From positions 1-23,898 of IMG/VR virus record IMGVR_UViG_3300035665_000240: a stretch of 23,898 nucleotides of DNA. The stretch is one strand, 5' to 3'. The DNA comes from a virus. Both the position numbers and the translations under genes were made by a program. The notes under the pieces are model-generated. The model searched no databases and was not told the DNA's origin. It worked only from the letters and a program-made list of their open reading frames with translations. Of this stretch, positions 7,552 to 15,456 are shown one piece after another. Within the stretch, counting starts at the first letter, position 1. Each line of letters begins with the position of its first letter.

Positions 7552-7580
7552 AAATAAAAGGGGGCGTCAACCCCCTCTTA
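7552..7580 (-). terminator. Rho-independent terminator after the major capsid gene
   Basis: Read on the minus strand, the stem AGGGGG/CCCCCT (7576-7571 with 7564-7559) has a six-base loop and is followed directly by a TTTTATTT run. It starts 20 bases after the capsid stop codon. The G/C-only stem and U-tract are textbook. It would end or attenuate the packaging/capsid transcript before the HNH gene. Confidence 0.85.
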
Positions 7581-7595
7581 TTGGAACGTAATTGA

Positions 7596-8504
7596 TTACG
7601 CGCCCTGGCTTCCGAAGATTCCTAAAGGATCGGAAACGCCAAAACTATAACGCTCCCTTGCTTTATATCTTACGTTACCGGTATCGAAGTCCCCGTCCAT
7701 TCCAGTACTCATCGGTGTCCGCACAAAGTGCTTCAATCCGTTGGGTACATCGGTGGTGAGGAACCAGCCGTTCGTGTCGGTCAAGAAGTGGTTGATCGTA
7801 TAGCCTTCTGGGATCGAACCGTTGTTCTTGATGGCGTTGATGTCGTTGTTGTTGGTGCCGACACGGAGTTCGGTTTCCAACAGACGCGTTGCCACGAACT
7901 GGAGGTTAGGAGGAACAATGAGCTTGCGTGGGCGAGCTGCAATCAACAGATCACGTTCGTCGGTCCAAGCTGCGATTTGAATGACTGCGTTTTCCAACGA
8001 AGTCTCATTCAAGTCTGCCTGGGTCGCGGGCGTGTTGCTGTTAGTGCCGCCGGATACAAGAGGATGTGATGTAGAGAACAGAGGCTGGCCGTCACCATAA
8101 GTAACGCTTGATGCCCATCCGTTGTTCAATACGGCTGCTGCTTTCACCTGCTTGGTGTATGCCATGGCGCGTGCGAGTGCCTTGGTATAACGTGAGCTGA
8201 GCGAGTCGTACAGGTTGTCTTCGATTGCCTCTTCGGTAATCGAGAAACCCATAGCGATCGTCTCATGGGTGTAGCGAGCTGTCCAAGCTTCCTGCGCGTT
8301 GTCATAACGAATCGCAGCGCCTTCGTTCTTGACCGGTGCGGCCGAGAATCCAGACAGCTTGGTTTCCTCTTCAAATGAACGCTCAGAGGTCTCGGTTTCG
8401 TAGATCTCTTTGTGTTCTTCGCCATAGCGAGCGTACTCAAGACCGAACAGTGCGTTCAGGCCGGGGAGCAGCTCTTTCAGTAGTTGTGCGCGTGAAATAG
8501 CCAT
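7596..8504 (-). CDS. Major capsid protein (HK97/Mu gpT-like fold)
   Basis: The 302-residue protein starts MAISRAQLLKELLPGLNALFG and has the N-terminal Glu-rich arm (KEIYETETSERSFEEE), the central helix with YTKALARAMAYTKQ, then DGQPLFSTSHPL and the later segment LIAARPRKLIVPPNLQ. These are features I recognise from Mu-like HK97-fold major head proteins. It would assemble into the icosahedral shell on the scaffold encoded upstream. The start has AGGGG eight bases upstream. It follows the probable capsid-associated gene by 11 bases and is followed by a strong terminator, as expected for the most abundant late product. Length fits the family. Confidence 0.85.
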   Translation of the reverse strand: MAISRAQLLKELLPGLNALFGLEYARYGEEHKEIYETETSERSFEEETKLSGFSAAPVKNEGAAIRYDNAQEAWTARYTHETIAMGFSITEEAIEDNLYDSLSSRYTKALARAMAYTKQVKAAAVLNNGWASSVTYGDGQPLFSTSHPLVSGGTNSNTPATQADLNETSLENAVIQIAAWTDERDLLIAARPRKLIVPPNLQFVATRLLETELRVGTNNNDINAIKNNGSIPEGYTINHFLTDTNGWFLTTDVPNGLKHFVRTPMSTGMDGDFDTGNVRYKARERYSFGVSDPLGIFGSQGA

Positions 8505-8516
8505 TTAAGTTTCCCC

Positions 8517-9185
8517 TTACAGTCCGACTGGGTTGTTGTACGCATGACCGCCCGTAACCACGCCCGTCGCCTGCACTACATAAGCTGCATTGAACTTAAC
8601 GATGATTTCTGGGTAGTAAATCGTACTGCTATATGTGAATGCCGTATCGGGCACCACATCAATGATTCGCAACGGCAATGTTTGTGTCGTTGCACCGGTT
8701 GCAATATCTACTGCGTAACGGCTGTCCTTGGTCGTGGTATTCAAGGTGTTTGCAACCATAGCCACGTTCAGACCGATGTCTGTGTATTGGAAACCAGACG
8801 TGGTCGAAACTACCGTGGTTCCACTAACGCCACAAACTTGGAACAGCTGATCTGGATCTTCACAGACATAAGCAACGATATAAGTGTTGCTTGCTACTGC
8901 GGTGCCAGAAATCCATGCTTGCGAAAACGTGGGTTGACCAGTTACAGCAGAAACAAACGTACATCCCATGAATACACCAGCAAAGCCAGTGACAGGAGCG
9001 GCCGTCGTCTCGGTACAAACAACAATGCAACCATTGTTGTCAAACTTCACAGGGTCACCAAAACCAATGCTCGATGCGCTGGAGTTTACGATCCGACGCT
9101 GACGAGTGGCTCCGGCAAACACCTGACCGCCGATCAAGTTGATCGGACGCAGGCCATATGGGCCTGAAATCGTCGGGTAAGCCAT
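8517..9185 (-). CDS. Capsid-associated structural protein
   Basis: The 222-residue protein begins with ISGPYGLRPINLIGGQVFAG and continues with many Val/Thr/Gly beta-type segments (GFAGVFMGCTFVSAVTGQPT) and a C-terminal YYPEIIVKFNAAYV. The PYGLRP-LIGGQ start is a pattern I recall for structural proteins encoded just before the major capsid gene in many aquatic podovirus-like phages, where it is annotated as hypothetical, minor capsid or decoration. GGAG lies eight bases before the ATG. Eight cysteine residues or fewer, no enzymatic motif. A capsid decoration or minor capsid role is the best inference. Confidence 0.65.
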   Translation of the reverse strand: MAYPTISGPYGLRPINLIGGQVFAGATRQRRIVNSSASSIGFGDPVKFDNNGCIVVCTETTAAPVTGFAGVFMGCTFVSAVTGQPTFSQAWISGTAVASNTYIVAYVCEDPDQLFQVCGVSGTTVVSTTSGFQYTDIGLNVAMVANTLNTTTKDSRYAVDIATGATTQTLPLRIIDVVPDTAFTYSSTIYYPEIIVKFNAAYVVQATGVVTGGHAYNNPVGL

Positions 9186-9205
9186 TTGAGTTACTCCAAA
9201 TGAGG

Positions 9206-9646
9206 TTATCTTTTACCGAATTGGACCTCGGTGCGTCTGTCATTAAACAGTGGCATCCGTGGGTCGTTTTCGCGCATAAAGTTGCTGTCCACACTCTTCA
9301 TCCAATCGTTGGCTTGCTTCAGGTAATGGGTATTACGCTGATCCACCATCTCAACGGGAGCGCGGCACAACATTAATCCACCAATCTCAATATTGCCGGT
9401 TTGAGGTCCGGTTGCGAGCAGGGCTCGGGTTACCTCGGGATAGTCTTCCCACTTGCATGGTTCGAATCCATCCTGATGACGGCTGGCTACATTCCTTGCG
9501 TCGGACTGCCCCAGTACTGCGGTGCGTACCCAACGATGTCTCCAACCATCCCGCGGGAGAGGATCGGGCAATGAGCTGGGCGGCTTCCATTGCTTCGGAC
9601 GTTCCGTGGTTTCACGGGTCTGTGCTTCTCTGGATTCGCGGCTCAT
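9206..9646 (-). CDS. Conserved phage head-operon protein of unknown function
   Basis: The 146-residue protein contains GWRHRWVRTAVLGQSD, GFEPCKWEDYPE, GNIEIGGLMLCRAP and ENDPRMPLFNDRRTEV. I recall this motif series in a family that sits between scaffold and capsid genes in many podovirus-like phages; it has no assigned biochemical role. The ATG overlaps the scaffold stop (ATGA), with AAGGAA five bases upstream. Tight coupling to the scaffold gene suggests a role in prohead assembly, or as an internal head protein. No membrane segment or catalytic motif is seen. Confidence 0.65.
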   Translation of the reverse strand: MSRESREAQTRETTERPKQWKPPSSLPDPLPRDGWRHRWVRTAVLGQSDARNVASRHQDGFEPCKWEDYPEVTRALLATGPQTGNIEIGGLMLCRAPVEMVDQRNTHYLKQANDWMKSVDSNFMRENDPRMPLFNDRRTEVQFGKR

Positions 9647-10578
9647 AACTTTCCTTCCATGCGTAGTTTTGCCAATTCCATGGCGTATTTTTCAAGCGGA
9701 ACTCCAAGCCTCTTGGCCGTGTTGGCCTCTGAGGTTGTCAGCTTCAGTTTTTTAGGTGGCGAGCTGCGCGTTGCCGGGGCAACCACCGAAGCAGGAGGCT
9801 TTGCTTTTTCCTCTGGTGGCTCCCGATCACCAAAGTACTCAGGGAATTTCTCCCTTACGCGAGAATTAATCTTCTCGTAATACTCATCCGTCAATGCGTA
9901 ATGTTCACCATTTTCCCGAGTAAGCTTTTTATGCAGGCCCATGGCAAAAAACGTCATCTCATCATCTACCCCAGGCTCGCCTGATTGACCAAACCACTTA
10001 TTATTGGCCTTCCAGGTTTCTGCTTTGCGGTCCTGATAAGTATTCTGCTGAACATTATAAGCAGGGTTTTGTTGCTGTGGCAACTCAGGTGCTGGTTCAG
10101 GCGCAGCAGGTTTGAAGTTTTTAACCCGATCAGCCTTCAACATCGCCACATTTAATGCTTTCTGGGCCGCCAATATCCTGTCAGATTCTTGGCTATCCAG
10201 TGCTTCTTTATAACTACGCTCTGCCTCAGCTACTTCTTTATCTGTGGCAAATTGCATCGTCTTTATTAACGTGCTTTCACCCGTAGTTAGTTTCTCTTTC
10301 AGCTTTGCATTCTCTTCAGCAATCTGTTTTGCATAGGCAATAGCTGCCTCACGCTCACGCTGCGCCTCTTCCTTGGCCCTGCGCTCATCGTGATACCCAT
10401 GCTTTAAATGCTGAATGCGTTTCTTTACATTATCTGAATACTGTTTGATTTCATCATCAGGTATCTCAGATGGATCACCCTTTAATGGCGTCGCATTCCT
10501 ATCCGCCTCGGGGCGATCGTCAACAATCTCGATCTCTGTCTCACCCTCGACTTCAAATTCAATCTTCTCTTCACTCAT
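9643..10578 (-). CDS. Capsid scaffolding protein
   Basis: From the ATG at 10578 (MSEEKIEFEVEGETEIEIV; a purine-rich AAGGGGAAG precedes it, while the codon at 10626 in the same frame has no ribosome site) the protein is 311 residues. It is highly charged: an acidic N-terminus, a long alpha-helical coiled coil (RRAKEEAQREREAAIAYAKQ), a Pro/Gln-rich linker (PAAPEPAPELPQQQ) and a basic C-terminal helix ending MELAKLRMEGKL. This is typical of phage scaffolding proteins, which bind the capsid subunit through a small basic C-terminal helical domain and leave during maturation. Position between portal and major capsid genes supports the call. Confidence 0.8.
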   Translation of the reverse strand: MSEEKIEFEVEGETEIEIVDDRPEADRNATPLKGDPSEIPDDEIKQYSDNVKKRIQHLKHGYHDERRAKEEAQREREAAIAYAKQIAEENAKLKEKLTTGESTLIKTMQFATDKEVAEAERSYKEALDSQESDRILAAQKALNVAMLKADRVKNFKPAAPEPAPELPQQQNPAYNVQQNTYQDRKAETWKANNKWFGQSGEPGVDDEMTFFAMGLHKKLTRENGEHYALTDEYYEKINSRVREKFPEYFGDREPPEEKAKPPASVVAPATRSSPPKKLKLTTSEANTAKRLGVPLEKYAMELAKLRMEGKL

Positions 10579-10588
10579 GACTTCCCCT

Positions 10589-10954
10589 TTATGCGCGGCT
10601 ATAGCCACGAGGATCTTGGACCACACCCTCTATGGTGTCGTCGTTGATCAAACGAAACTCCCGTCCGTGAATCTTGAACCGGGTTCCTGAATAAGCACGC
10701 ACCAAAACAAAATCGCCTTCTTTGCACCATGGTCCCGTTGGGAACTTTGCCGCATCCTTATAGCAATCCGGTCCCATCTTCAGTACAAACAAAACAACCG
10801 TGCTGAACTCTTCAATTTTTGCAAGCGAATCAGGCTTGAATAAACCATTGGCAAACTTATCCTCTACCTCTGGTAAGGCGCATAACATCCGATAACCCGT
10901 GGGCTCCGGGAGTTGCGTTGCTTCCTGCTGAGAATCCTCAGTAATATCACTCAT
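10589..10954 (-). CDS. GroES-like co-chaperonin-type phage protein
   Basis: The 121-residue protein has GYRMLCALPEVEDKF near the start, a TVVLFVLKMGPDCYKD strand, and KEGDFVLVRAYSGTRFKIHG then INDDTIEGVV. These match the order of strands in the GroES barrel, where (E/K)GD-VLV, a flexible turn and a terminal D-I-A-V strand are conserved. I recall this family annotated as GroES-like co-chaperonin in aquatic phages. Such proteins can cap host GroEL to fold phage capsid proteins (as T4 gp31 does). The AAGGA upstream and eight-base overlap with the preceding gene show coupling. Function is inferred from fold; the mobile loop is not obvious. Confidence 0.6.
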   Translation of the reverse strand: MSDITEDSQQEATQLPEPTGYRMLCALPEVEDKFANGLFKPDSLAKIEEFSTVVLFVLKMGPDCYKDAAKFPTGPWCKEGDFVLVRAYSGTRFKIHGREFRLINDDTIEGVVQDPRGYSRA

Positions 10955-11135
10955 CGTATTCCTTCATTCGATTGGCAAGGTCTTCGTTGATGCGCCTTGC
11001 GACCAAAAGACCTTGAATCTGGCCGCAGACGAATTTGTACTCCTCAAAACTCTTCATGCTCCCTTGCGAGAGTTGTCCTTCTAAATACCTAATCTGCTTA
11101 TCAATCTCTAGCTCTACTGCTTCGGCGTAATTCAT
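10947..11135 (-). CDS. Small helical protein between portal and GroES-like genes
   Basis: The 62-residue protein is almost entirely helical (EIDKQIRYLEGQLSQG, KSFEEYKFVCGQIQGLLVAR). I recall similar short proteins with KSFEEYK and GQIQGL just after the portal gene in related phages; function unassigned. The ATG overlaps the portal stop (ATGA), and its own end overlaps the next start, so all three are likely translated in sequence. A helper role in head assembly is a guess from position. Confidence 0.6.
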   Translation of the reverse strand: MNYAEAVELEIDKQIRYLEGQLSQGSMKSFEEYKFVCGQIQGLLVARRINEDLANRMKEYDE

Positions 11136-13534
11136 TTACCCATCCTTGCTAGTGACTGATCACGCTGAATGTCTGCCGCCTTATCAATCATCTTGGCCGC
11201 TATATTCTGCTCAGCTATCTGGTTCAAGCTTTGAATGCGTTGCTGCTCAAGCATGACTTTGTCCTGTTGAGCCTGTGCTTTCAACATAATGTCAGCCTGA
11301 TCCTTGGCGGCCTCACGCTGCTCCTTCTGCTGCTTAAGCGCCAACTCTGCCTGTTGCATCTGGATCAAAGGATCTTGTGCTTGCTGTTGAGCCTGCTGTT
11401 GCTGGGCCTCAGCCATGTGCTGCTGTAGTAACTGCTGAGCACCACGCGCTGCCAGCCTTGAGATTTCAACCTCAAAGTCTTCAGGCAAAGGCTGATCTGG
11501 AGGTGGCAACGGCACACCAAGCTGCTGCTCAATCTGCTTGCGGTACAAGAACGCCATATGCTCATTGATGTGGGCCATGGCCGCGGCCATCATTACGCCA
11601 CCCTGGGGATTCTGCTGCACCTGCTGTCTCAGCATGGGATCTTGGATAGCCGCCGTATGAACCGCCAAGTGAGCCTCATGATCTTGGTAGATAAAGGCTT
11701 TCACTGGCTGCATCGTCAGTATGGCCATGTTCTCTGATACCGGATCACGAGGTTGCTCTGCCTTAGCTGCTGGGATCAGCTTATCAATGTTCTTGATACC
11801 CAAGACTTCCAACATGCGCTTATGTAACTCAGGCATGTCATAGATCTGTGGAGCCTGTGCTGCCAACTGTAGTACTGCTTGGTACTGAGTAACCCGCTGT
11901 GCAAGGGTTGTTGCATTGGGATCAGATACTGGTATGACATCAACCAGGTCATAATCAGCTTGTTTGACCAGCCTTCCGCCAGGAGCATCTACGTCGTAGC
12001 TATATTCCGTAGGTGCATAGTCTCTGATAATAGAAGCAAGAAGCTTGAACTCCTGACGCATGGAGTAGTGAAGCCTTGCCTGCACCGCAGACATAACCTT
12101 GAGGGTTCTCTCCAATACGGCAAGCGTCGTACCAACCGGTGTATTCGCGGACAAGTCCGAAATCTGCATATCAGCCGTTGCTGCAAACCGGCGGCCTTCC
12201 TGAACTATCGTCTGTAGCAACTGGTAAAGAACCTGGCTTGGCTCTTTGTAAGGAAGCGGAAGGATGTTGTCCCTAATGGAACCTGATGGCACATCCACAT
12301 CCCTGAACTCACCCGGCGCAATCGGTGTGTCATCACCCTTGACTCGCAGGCCGCGGGACTTCAATCCACCAGGCAGGTTCGATAACGTACCGGCATCCAC
12401 CAACTGACGGATCAAAGATGTTCCCGACTTGGCAAATGCACCTACCAAGTGGATCAATCCAAATCCATAGAACCCAAAGCCTGGGATGTACGGGTAATGT
12501 ACAAAGTGCATCCGCTTGAGCTTTAACGGATCTTCCTCATACCAGTTCCTACGGATAGCTAGGATCTTGTTCGTGCTTTCATCAATCGTCACCACATAAG
12601 GCAGTGCAATTTCCGTGGGGCCGTTCTTGTCAGTATCTTCAAAGCCTGGAAGATCTAGCTCTACGTGCATCTCAAGAATGCGATACCTGTCATCCATCGT
12701 GGCTGACATACCTTCTTCTTCAGCCTTGCGCTTCTCTACCTCACTTAATACCGTTGATGGCTCACCTAAATCCACATCTCGCCAGAACCCTGCGTGCTGA
12801 AGCTTCCTCACTTCATTCTGGGTCTTACGCATGATGTGCGTAATCCTTGGCGCCGACCTTAAATCGCTTGCACCAAAGGGAACCACAATATCCTCTGCCG
12901 GAATGAACATCGAAACCGGCCGGCCAAGCGAAGGATCGTAGTAGACCTTCTTAAATGCTGACCCTGCCAAAGCCAAAGACCAAAGCATCTTCTCGTGCTC
13001 AGGTCGGTACTCAGGCATCTCTTCCGTTAACCGGTAGTTCATGTCATCTTTGACACGCTCTGCCGCATCCTCTTTCTCTTTGGTAAGCGCCCCAACAATC
13101 TGAGTCTTTACCGGCCCCGAGGCAGGGAAAGTCTCCATAATAGATTCAGCTTGGAACCTAACTGCCGCTTCTGACAGCAACGGATAAAACACACCGCACG
13201 CACCAGGCCATGGTTCTGTACGCTCTTCGTATTTCAAACCAAGAAGCTTCAGCCCATCAGCGTAGGTATCTACCCATTCCTTGCGGGATGACTTATCTGT
13301 CTCGTAGTCTTGGATCAGATCACTAGCAATAGACGCCAGATCCCGGTCATCCATGTACTCAGCAAGGTTGGCATCAAAATCTTCTGGGCTTTCACGTTCA
13401 GCCTCAAAGATAATTTCTACGCCGTCTGCTGATATGGCTAACGAATCTGGGTTCTCAATCTCAATTTCCACTTCCGTGGGTTCTTCCATGGCGGCATCAA
13501 GACCTAATGGCGCAGGATAAAGTGCAGGTTCCAT
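11132..13534 (-). CDS. Portal protein (head-to-tail connector)
   Basis: The 800-residue protein follows the large terminase gene by eight bases, with AGGAG five bases before its ATG. It contains a helical N-terminal region, PWPGACGVFYPLLSEAAVRF, IPAEDIVVPFGASDLR with RITHIMRKTQNE, the GFGFYGFGLIHLVGAFAKSG segment and GTTLAVLERTLKVMSAVQAR, features of large P22/podovirus-like portals. The last 130 residues are a Gln/Ala-rich coiled coil (QQQQAQQQAQDPLIQMQQAE). A dodecameric portal would form the DNA channel and dock the terminase. The long C-terminal helix resembles a portal barrel extension (inference). Its order after TerL is canonical. Confidence 0.9.
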   Translation of the reverse strand: MEPALYPAPLGLDAAMEEPTEVEIEIENPDSLAISADGVEIIFEAERESPEDFDANLAEYMDDRDLASIASDLIQDYETDKSSRKEWVDTYADGLKLLGLKYEERTEPWPGACGVFYPLLSEAAVRFQAESIMETFPASGPVKTQIVGALTKEKEDAAERVKDDMNYRLTEEMPEYRPEHEKMLWSLALAGSAFKKVYYDPSLGRPVSMFIPAEDIVVPFGASDLRSAPRITHIMRKTQNEVRKLQHAGFWRDVDLGEPSTVLSEVEKRKAEEEGMSATMDDRYRILEMHVELDLPGFEDTDKNGPTEIALPYVVTIDESTNKILAIRRNWYEEDPLKLKRMHFVHYPYIPGFGFYGFGLIHLVGAFAKSGTSLIRQLVDAGTLSNLPGGLKSRGLRVKGDDTPIAPGEFRDVDVPSGSIRDNILPLPYKEPSQVLYQLLQTIVQEGRRFAATADMQISDLSANTPVGTTLAVLERTLKVMSAVQARLHYSMRQEFKLLASIIRDYAPTEYSYDVDAPGGRLVKQADYDLVDVIPVSDPNATTLAQRVTQYQAVLQLAAQAPQIYDMPELHKRMLEVLGIKNIDKLIPAAKAEQPRDPVSENMAILTMQPVKAFIYQDHEAHLAVHTAAIQDPMLRQQVQQNPQGGVMMAAAMAHINEHMAFLYRKQIEQQLGVPLPPPDQPLPEDFEVEISRLAARGAQQLLQQHMAEAQQQQAQQQAQDPLIQMQQAELALKQQKEQREAAKDQADIMLKAQAQQDKVMLEQQRIQSLNQIAEQNIAAKMIDKAADIQRDQSLARMGK

Positions 13535-13542
13535 CTTGGCTC

Positions 13543-15069
13543 CTAGTAATAAGCGACCTTGCGGCGATACATCGGCTCACGGTCTTCATCGTCTGATTGC
13601 AGGCTCAAGAAACCGCCCGTCCTAAAGCGCAATAACGCTTGGGTCATCGAGTCTACTAGGTCATCATGCTCCCCTGAAGGAAAAGCTGCGACTTCCTCAA
13701 TCAACTCATCCGCAAACTTACGCTCTGGCACCCAGATCCGCCCCGAGGCAAACAAATCCGATACGGCATTTAGCCTCACGATCTTGTCGTTGCCTTTGGT
13801 TGGGCTGTACTCACTGACCGGAATACCCATCCTTCGGAGTTCAAAGACCAACGGGCTTCCTGCTGCCTTGGCTTCAACCAGAAATACATCCGGTTCCCAC
13901 TCGCGGTAGGTTTCATAAGCCTTCTGCTTAAGTTCAGGGAATTCATATCGGTCCTTAAACGCATCCAGCAAGATGATATTCGTTTCTCCCTCCTCTGTCG
14001 TCCACACACCCCATGTAGTACAAGCAGAAAAGTCAGCCCTATTGTGCTTGAGAAACGCCGTGTCCCAACTCTGAATCACAAAATCACATGGCGGCGGCCT
14101 ATCACCCTCCCAAACCTTCCACCACTCTCGCTTAACAATCGCACCTTCCTCAGCCGTCGGCTGTTGCTGGTACTGAGCATTCCATTTCCCTACCGGCAAC
14201 TCCTCTTTAAGCGCCAGTAACTCCTCTAACTTCCAAAACTCAGGCCAAACAGGTTTACCCGACGGCATAATCGCAGGTAATTCAATAACTTCCCACTCAT
14301 CACCGCCTCTTGTTTGACTTGCTTTAATAACTTGACCCGTTAAATCCCTTAATGACCAACGCGTCATAACAATAATAATTGCACCGCCAGGTTGTAATCG
14401 CTGCCGCGGACCTGACGTATACCATTCATATACTGAATCAAATATATCTGGTTTATGAGCCGCTAATTTAGCTTCTTGTTCTGAATGCGGATCATCAATA
14501 ATTAATAAATCAGCACCTTTACCCGTTACAGAACCACCAACACCAATAGAAAAATACTCACCACCCTTATTAGTAGCCCATCGCCCAGCCGATTTATTAT
14601 CTGCTTTGAGTTTTACATCAGTGAATACTTGATTATATTCTTCTGAATCAATTAAGTTTCTAACTTTACGTCCAAAACCAACAGCTAATTCAGCAGTATG
14701 TGAGGTCTGTATTATCTTTTTATTCGGATTCTTACCCAAAAACCAAGCAGGTAATAAATAACTGGCAAACTCAGACTTAGTATGACGTGGCGCCATATTA
14801 ATAATAAGACGTTTATTATGTCCATTAACAACATTTTCAAACGCCTTAGCCACTACTTCATGATGTTTACCTGGAATAAACCCCGGCCACATGCGTTTTA
14901 CAAACCCCATGAAATCATTTTGAGCATGGGACTTAGCATCTTCCCTCTCTAACTCCTCTATCTCCTGAAGCAGTACCCGCTTCTCATCCTCAGTAAGTAG
15001 ATGAAGCTTCCCGGCAGCTGCTTTGGCTAACTGCCTAATGTCCAATTTTCTTCCTAACCACCCGAACAC
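13543..15069 (-). CDS. terL: Terminase large subunit
   Basis: The 508-residue packaging motor has an ATPase domain with Walker A APRHTKS (93-99), Walker B LLIIDD (188-193) and coupling motif MTRWS (235-239). The RNase H-like nuclease has SWDTAF (D336), VEAKAAG (E399) and HDDLVDS (D469, D470, D473). All expected catalytic residues are present, so packaging activity is likely. The frame starts at a GTG at 15069 with TAGGA immediately upstream, poor spacing; a TTG at 15045 after GGAAGA is an alternative start. It overlaps the winged-helix gene by 35 bases. The DNA encoding the ATPase core is much more AT-rich than its flanks. It would cut concatemers and drive DNA into proheads through the portal. 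Confidence 0.95.
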   Translation of the reverse strand: MFGWLGRKLDIRQLAKAAAGKLHLLTEDEKRVLLQEIEELEREDAKSHAQNDFMGFVKRMWPGFIPGKHHEVVAKAFENVVNGHNKRLIINMAPRHTKSEFASYLLPAWFLGKNPNKKIIQTSHTAELAVGFGRKVRNLIDSEEYNQVFTDVKLKADNKSAGRWATNKGGEYFSIGVGGSVTGKGADLLIIDDPHSEQEAKLAAHKPDIFDSVYEWYTSGPRQRLQPGGAIIIVMTRWSLRDLTGQVIKASQTRGGDEWEVIELPAIMPSGKPVWPEFWKLEELLALKEELPVGKWNAQYQQQPTAEEGAIVKREWWKVWEGDRPPPCDFVIQSWDTAFLKHNRADFSACTTWGVWTTEEGETNIILLDAFKDRYEFPELKQKAYETYREWEPDVFLVEAKAAGSPLVFELRRMGIPVSEYSPTKGNDKIVRLNAVSDLFASGRIWVPERKFADELIEEVAAFPSGEHDDLVDSMTQALLRFRTGGFLSLQSDDEDREPMYRRKVAYY

Positions 15070-15253
15070 TCCTAGGCTTACCAGGCGTTTTCTTCAAATA
15101 CCCCTGCTTACACAGACTCTTCACCAGCCTATGCACATTACTCTTACTGTCCTGTAGCAATACAAACCGTATGTCGTCATACGAAGGACCAAAGTGATAC
15201 AACTCCCACCAGGTCTTTACAGCCAGCAGGACTTTTGCCTCTGCCTGTGTCAC
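15035..15253 (-). CDS. LexA-type winged-helix DNA-binding protein (72 aa)
   Basis: The whole 72-residue protein looks like a LexA DNA-binding domain: an N-terminal helix (AEAKVLLAVKTWWELY), then GPSYDDIRFVL, SKSNVHRLVKSLCKQGYL as the recognition helix and wing start, and a basic tail PGKPRSVRVVRKK. There is no peptidase domain, so it cannot be a self-cleaving LexA. The GTG start overlaps the upstream TGA (GTGA). Lying between the small and large terminase genes, it could regulate the late operon, or aid DNA recognition in packaging. The 35-base overlap with terL suggests coupled translation. The fold call is from pattern only. Confidence 0.65.
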   Translation of the reverse strand: MTQAEAKVLLAVKTWWELYHFGPSYDDIRFVLLQDSKSNVHRLVKSLCKQGYLKKTPGKPRSVRVVRKKIGH

Positions 15254-15456
15254 TTCAACTCCCTAATCAACTCAGCACACACCTTCGCCCCACGGTCCTT
15301 GGTATTCCTACCCCAGTCCTCACAGACCAAAGCACACCTCTCCCTCTCATGTATCTGTACTAACCTCATAAAGGTCAACAAATCCCCAGTAGTACCTATC
15401 CACCCACCATCCCCAACCTTCATACCAGCACTACTGGCCATCTTCACCAGATTCAT
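15250..15456 (-). CDS. Small conserved phage protein of unknown function
   Basis: The 68-residue protein has an IHERERCALVCEDWG segment and ends in AKVCAELIREL, a pattern of paired Cys and charged residues that I recall from many short phage proteins of unknown role. Its ATG at 15456 has GAGGAGG about four bases upstream and lies inside the last 26 bases of the small terminase gene in another frame; the end overlaps the next gene by GTGA. It is therefore part of the terminase operon. Nothing indicates an enzyme. Confidence 0.55.
   Translation of the reverse strand: MNLVKMASSAGMKVGDGGWIGTTGDLLTFMRLVQIHERERCALVCEDWGRNTKDRGAKVCAELIRELK

Noticed and set aside
8544-9167. 207-residue plus-strand open frame
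   Set aside because: It lies entirely opposite the capsid-associated gene 8517-9185, whose protein is coherent; this frame is Cys/Arg/Asn-rich with no motif.
9457-9476. tRNA T-arm-like GGTTCGAATCC
   Set aside because: No cloverleaf or acceptor stem forms around it and it encodes part of the conserved GFEPCKW motif on the minus strand.
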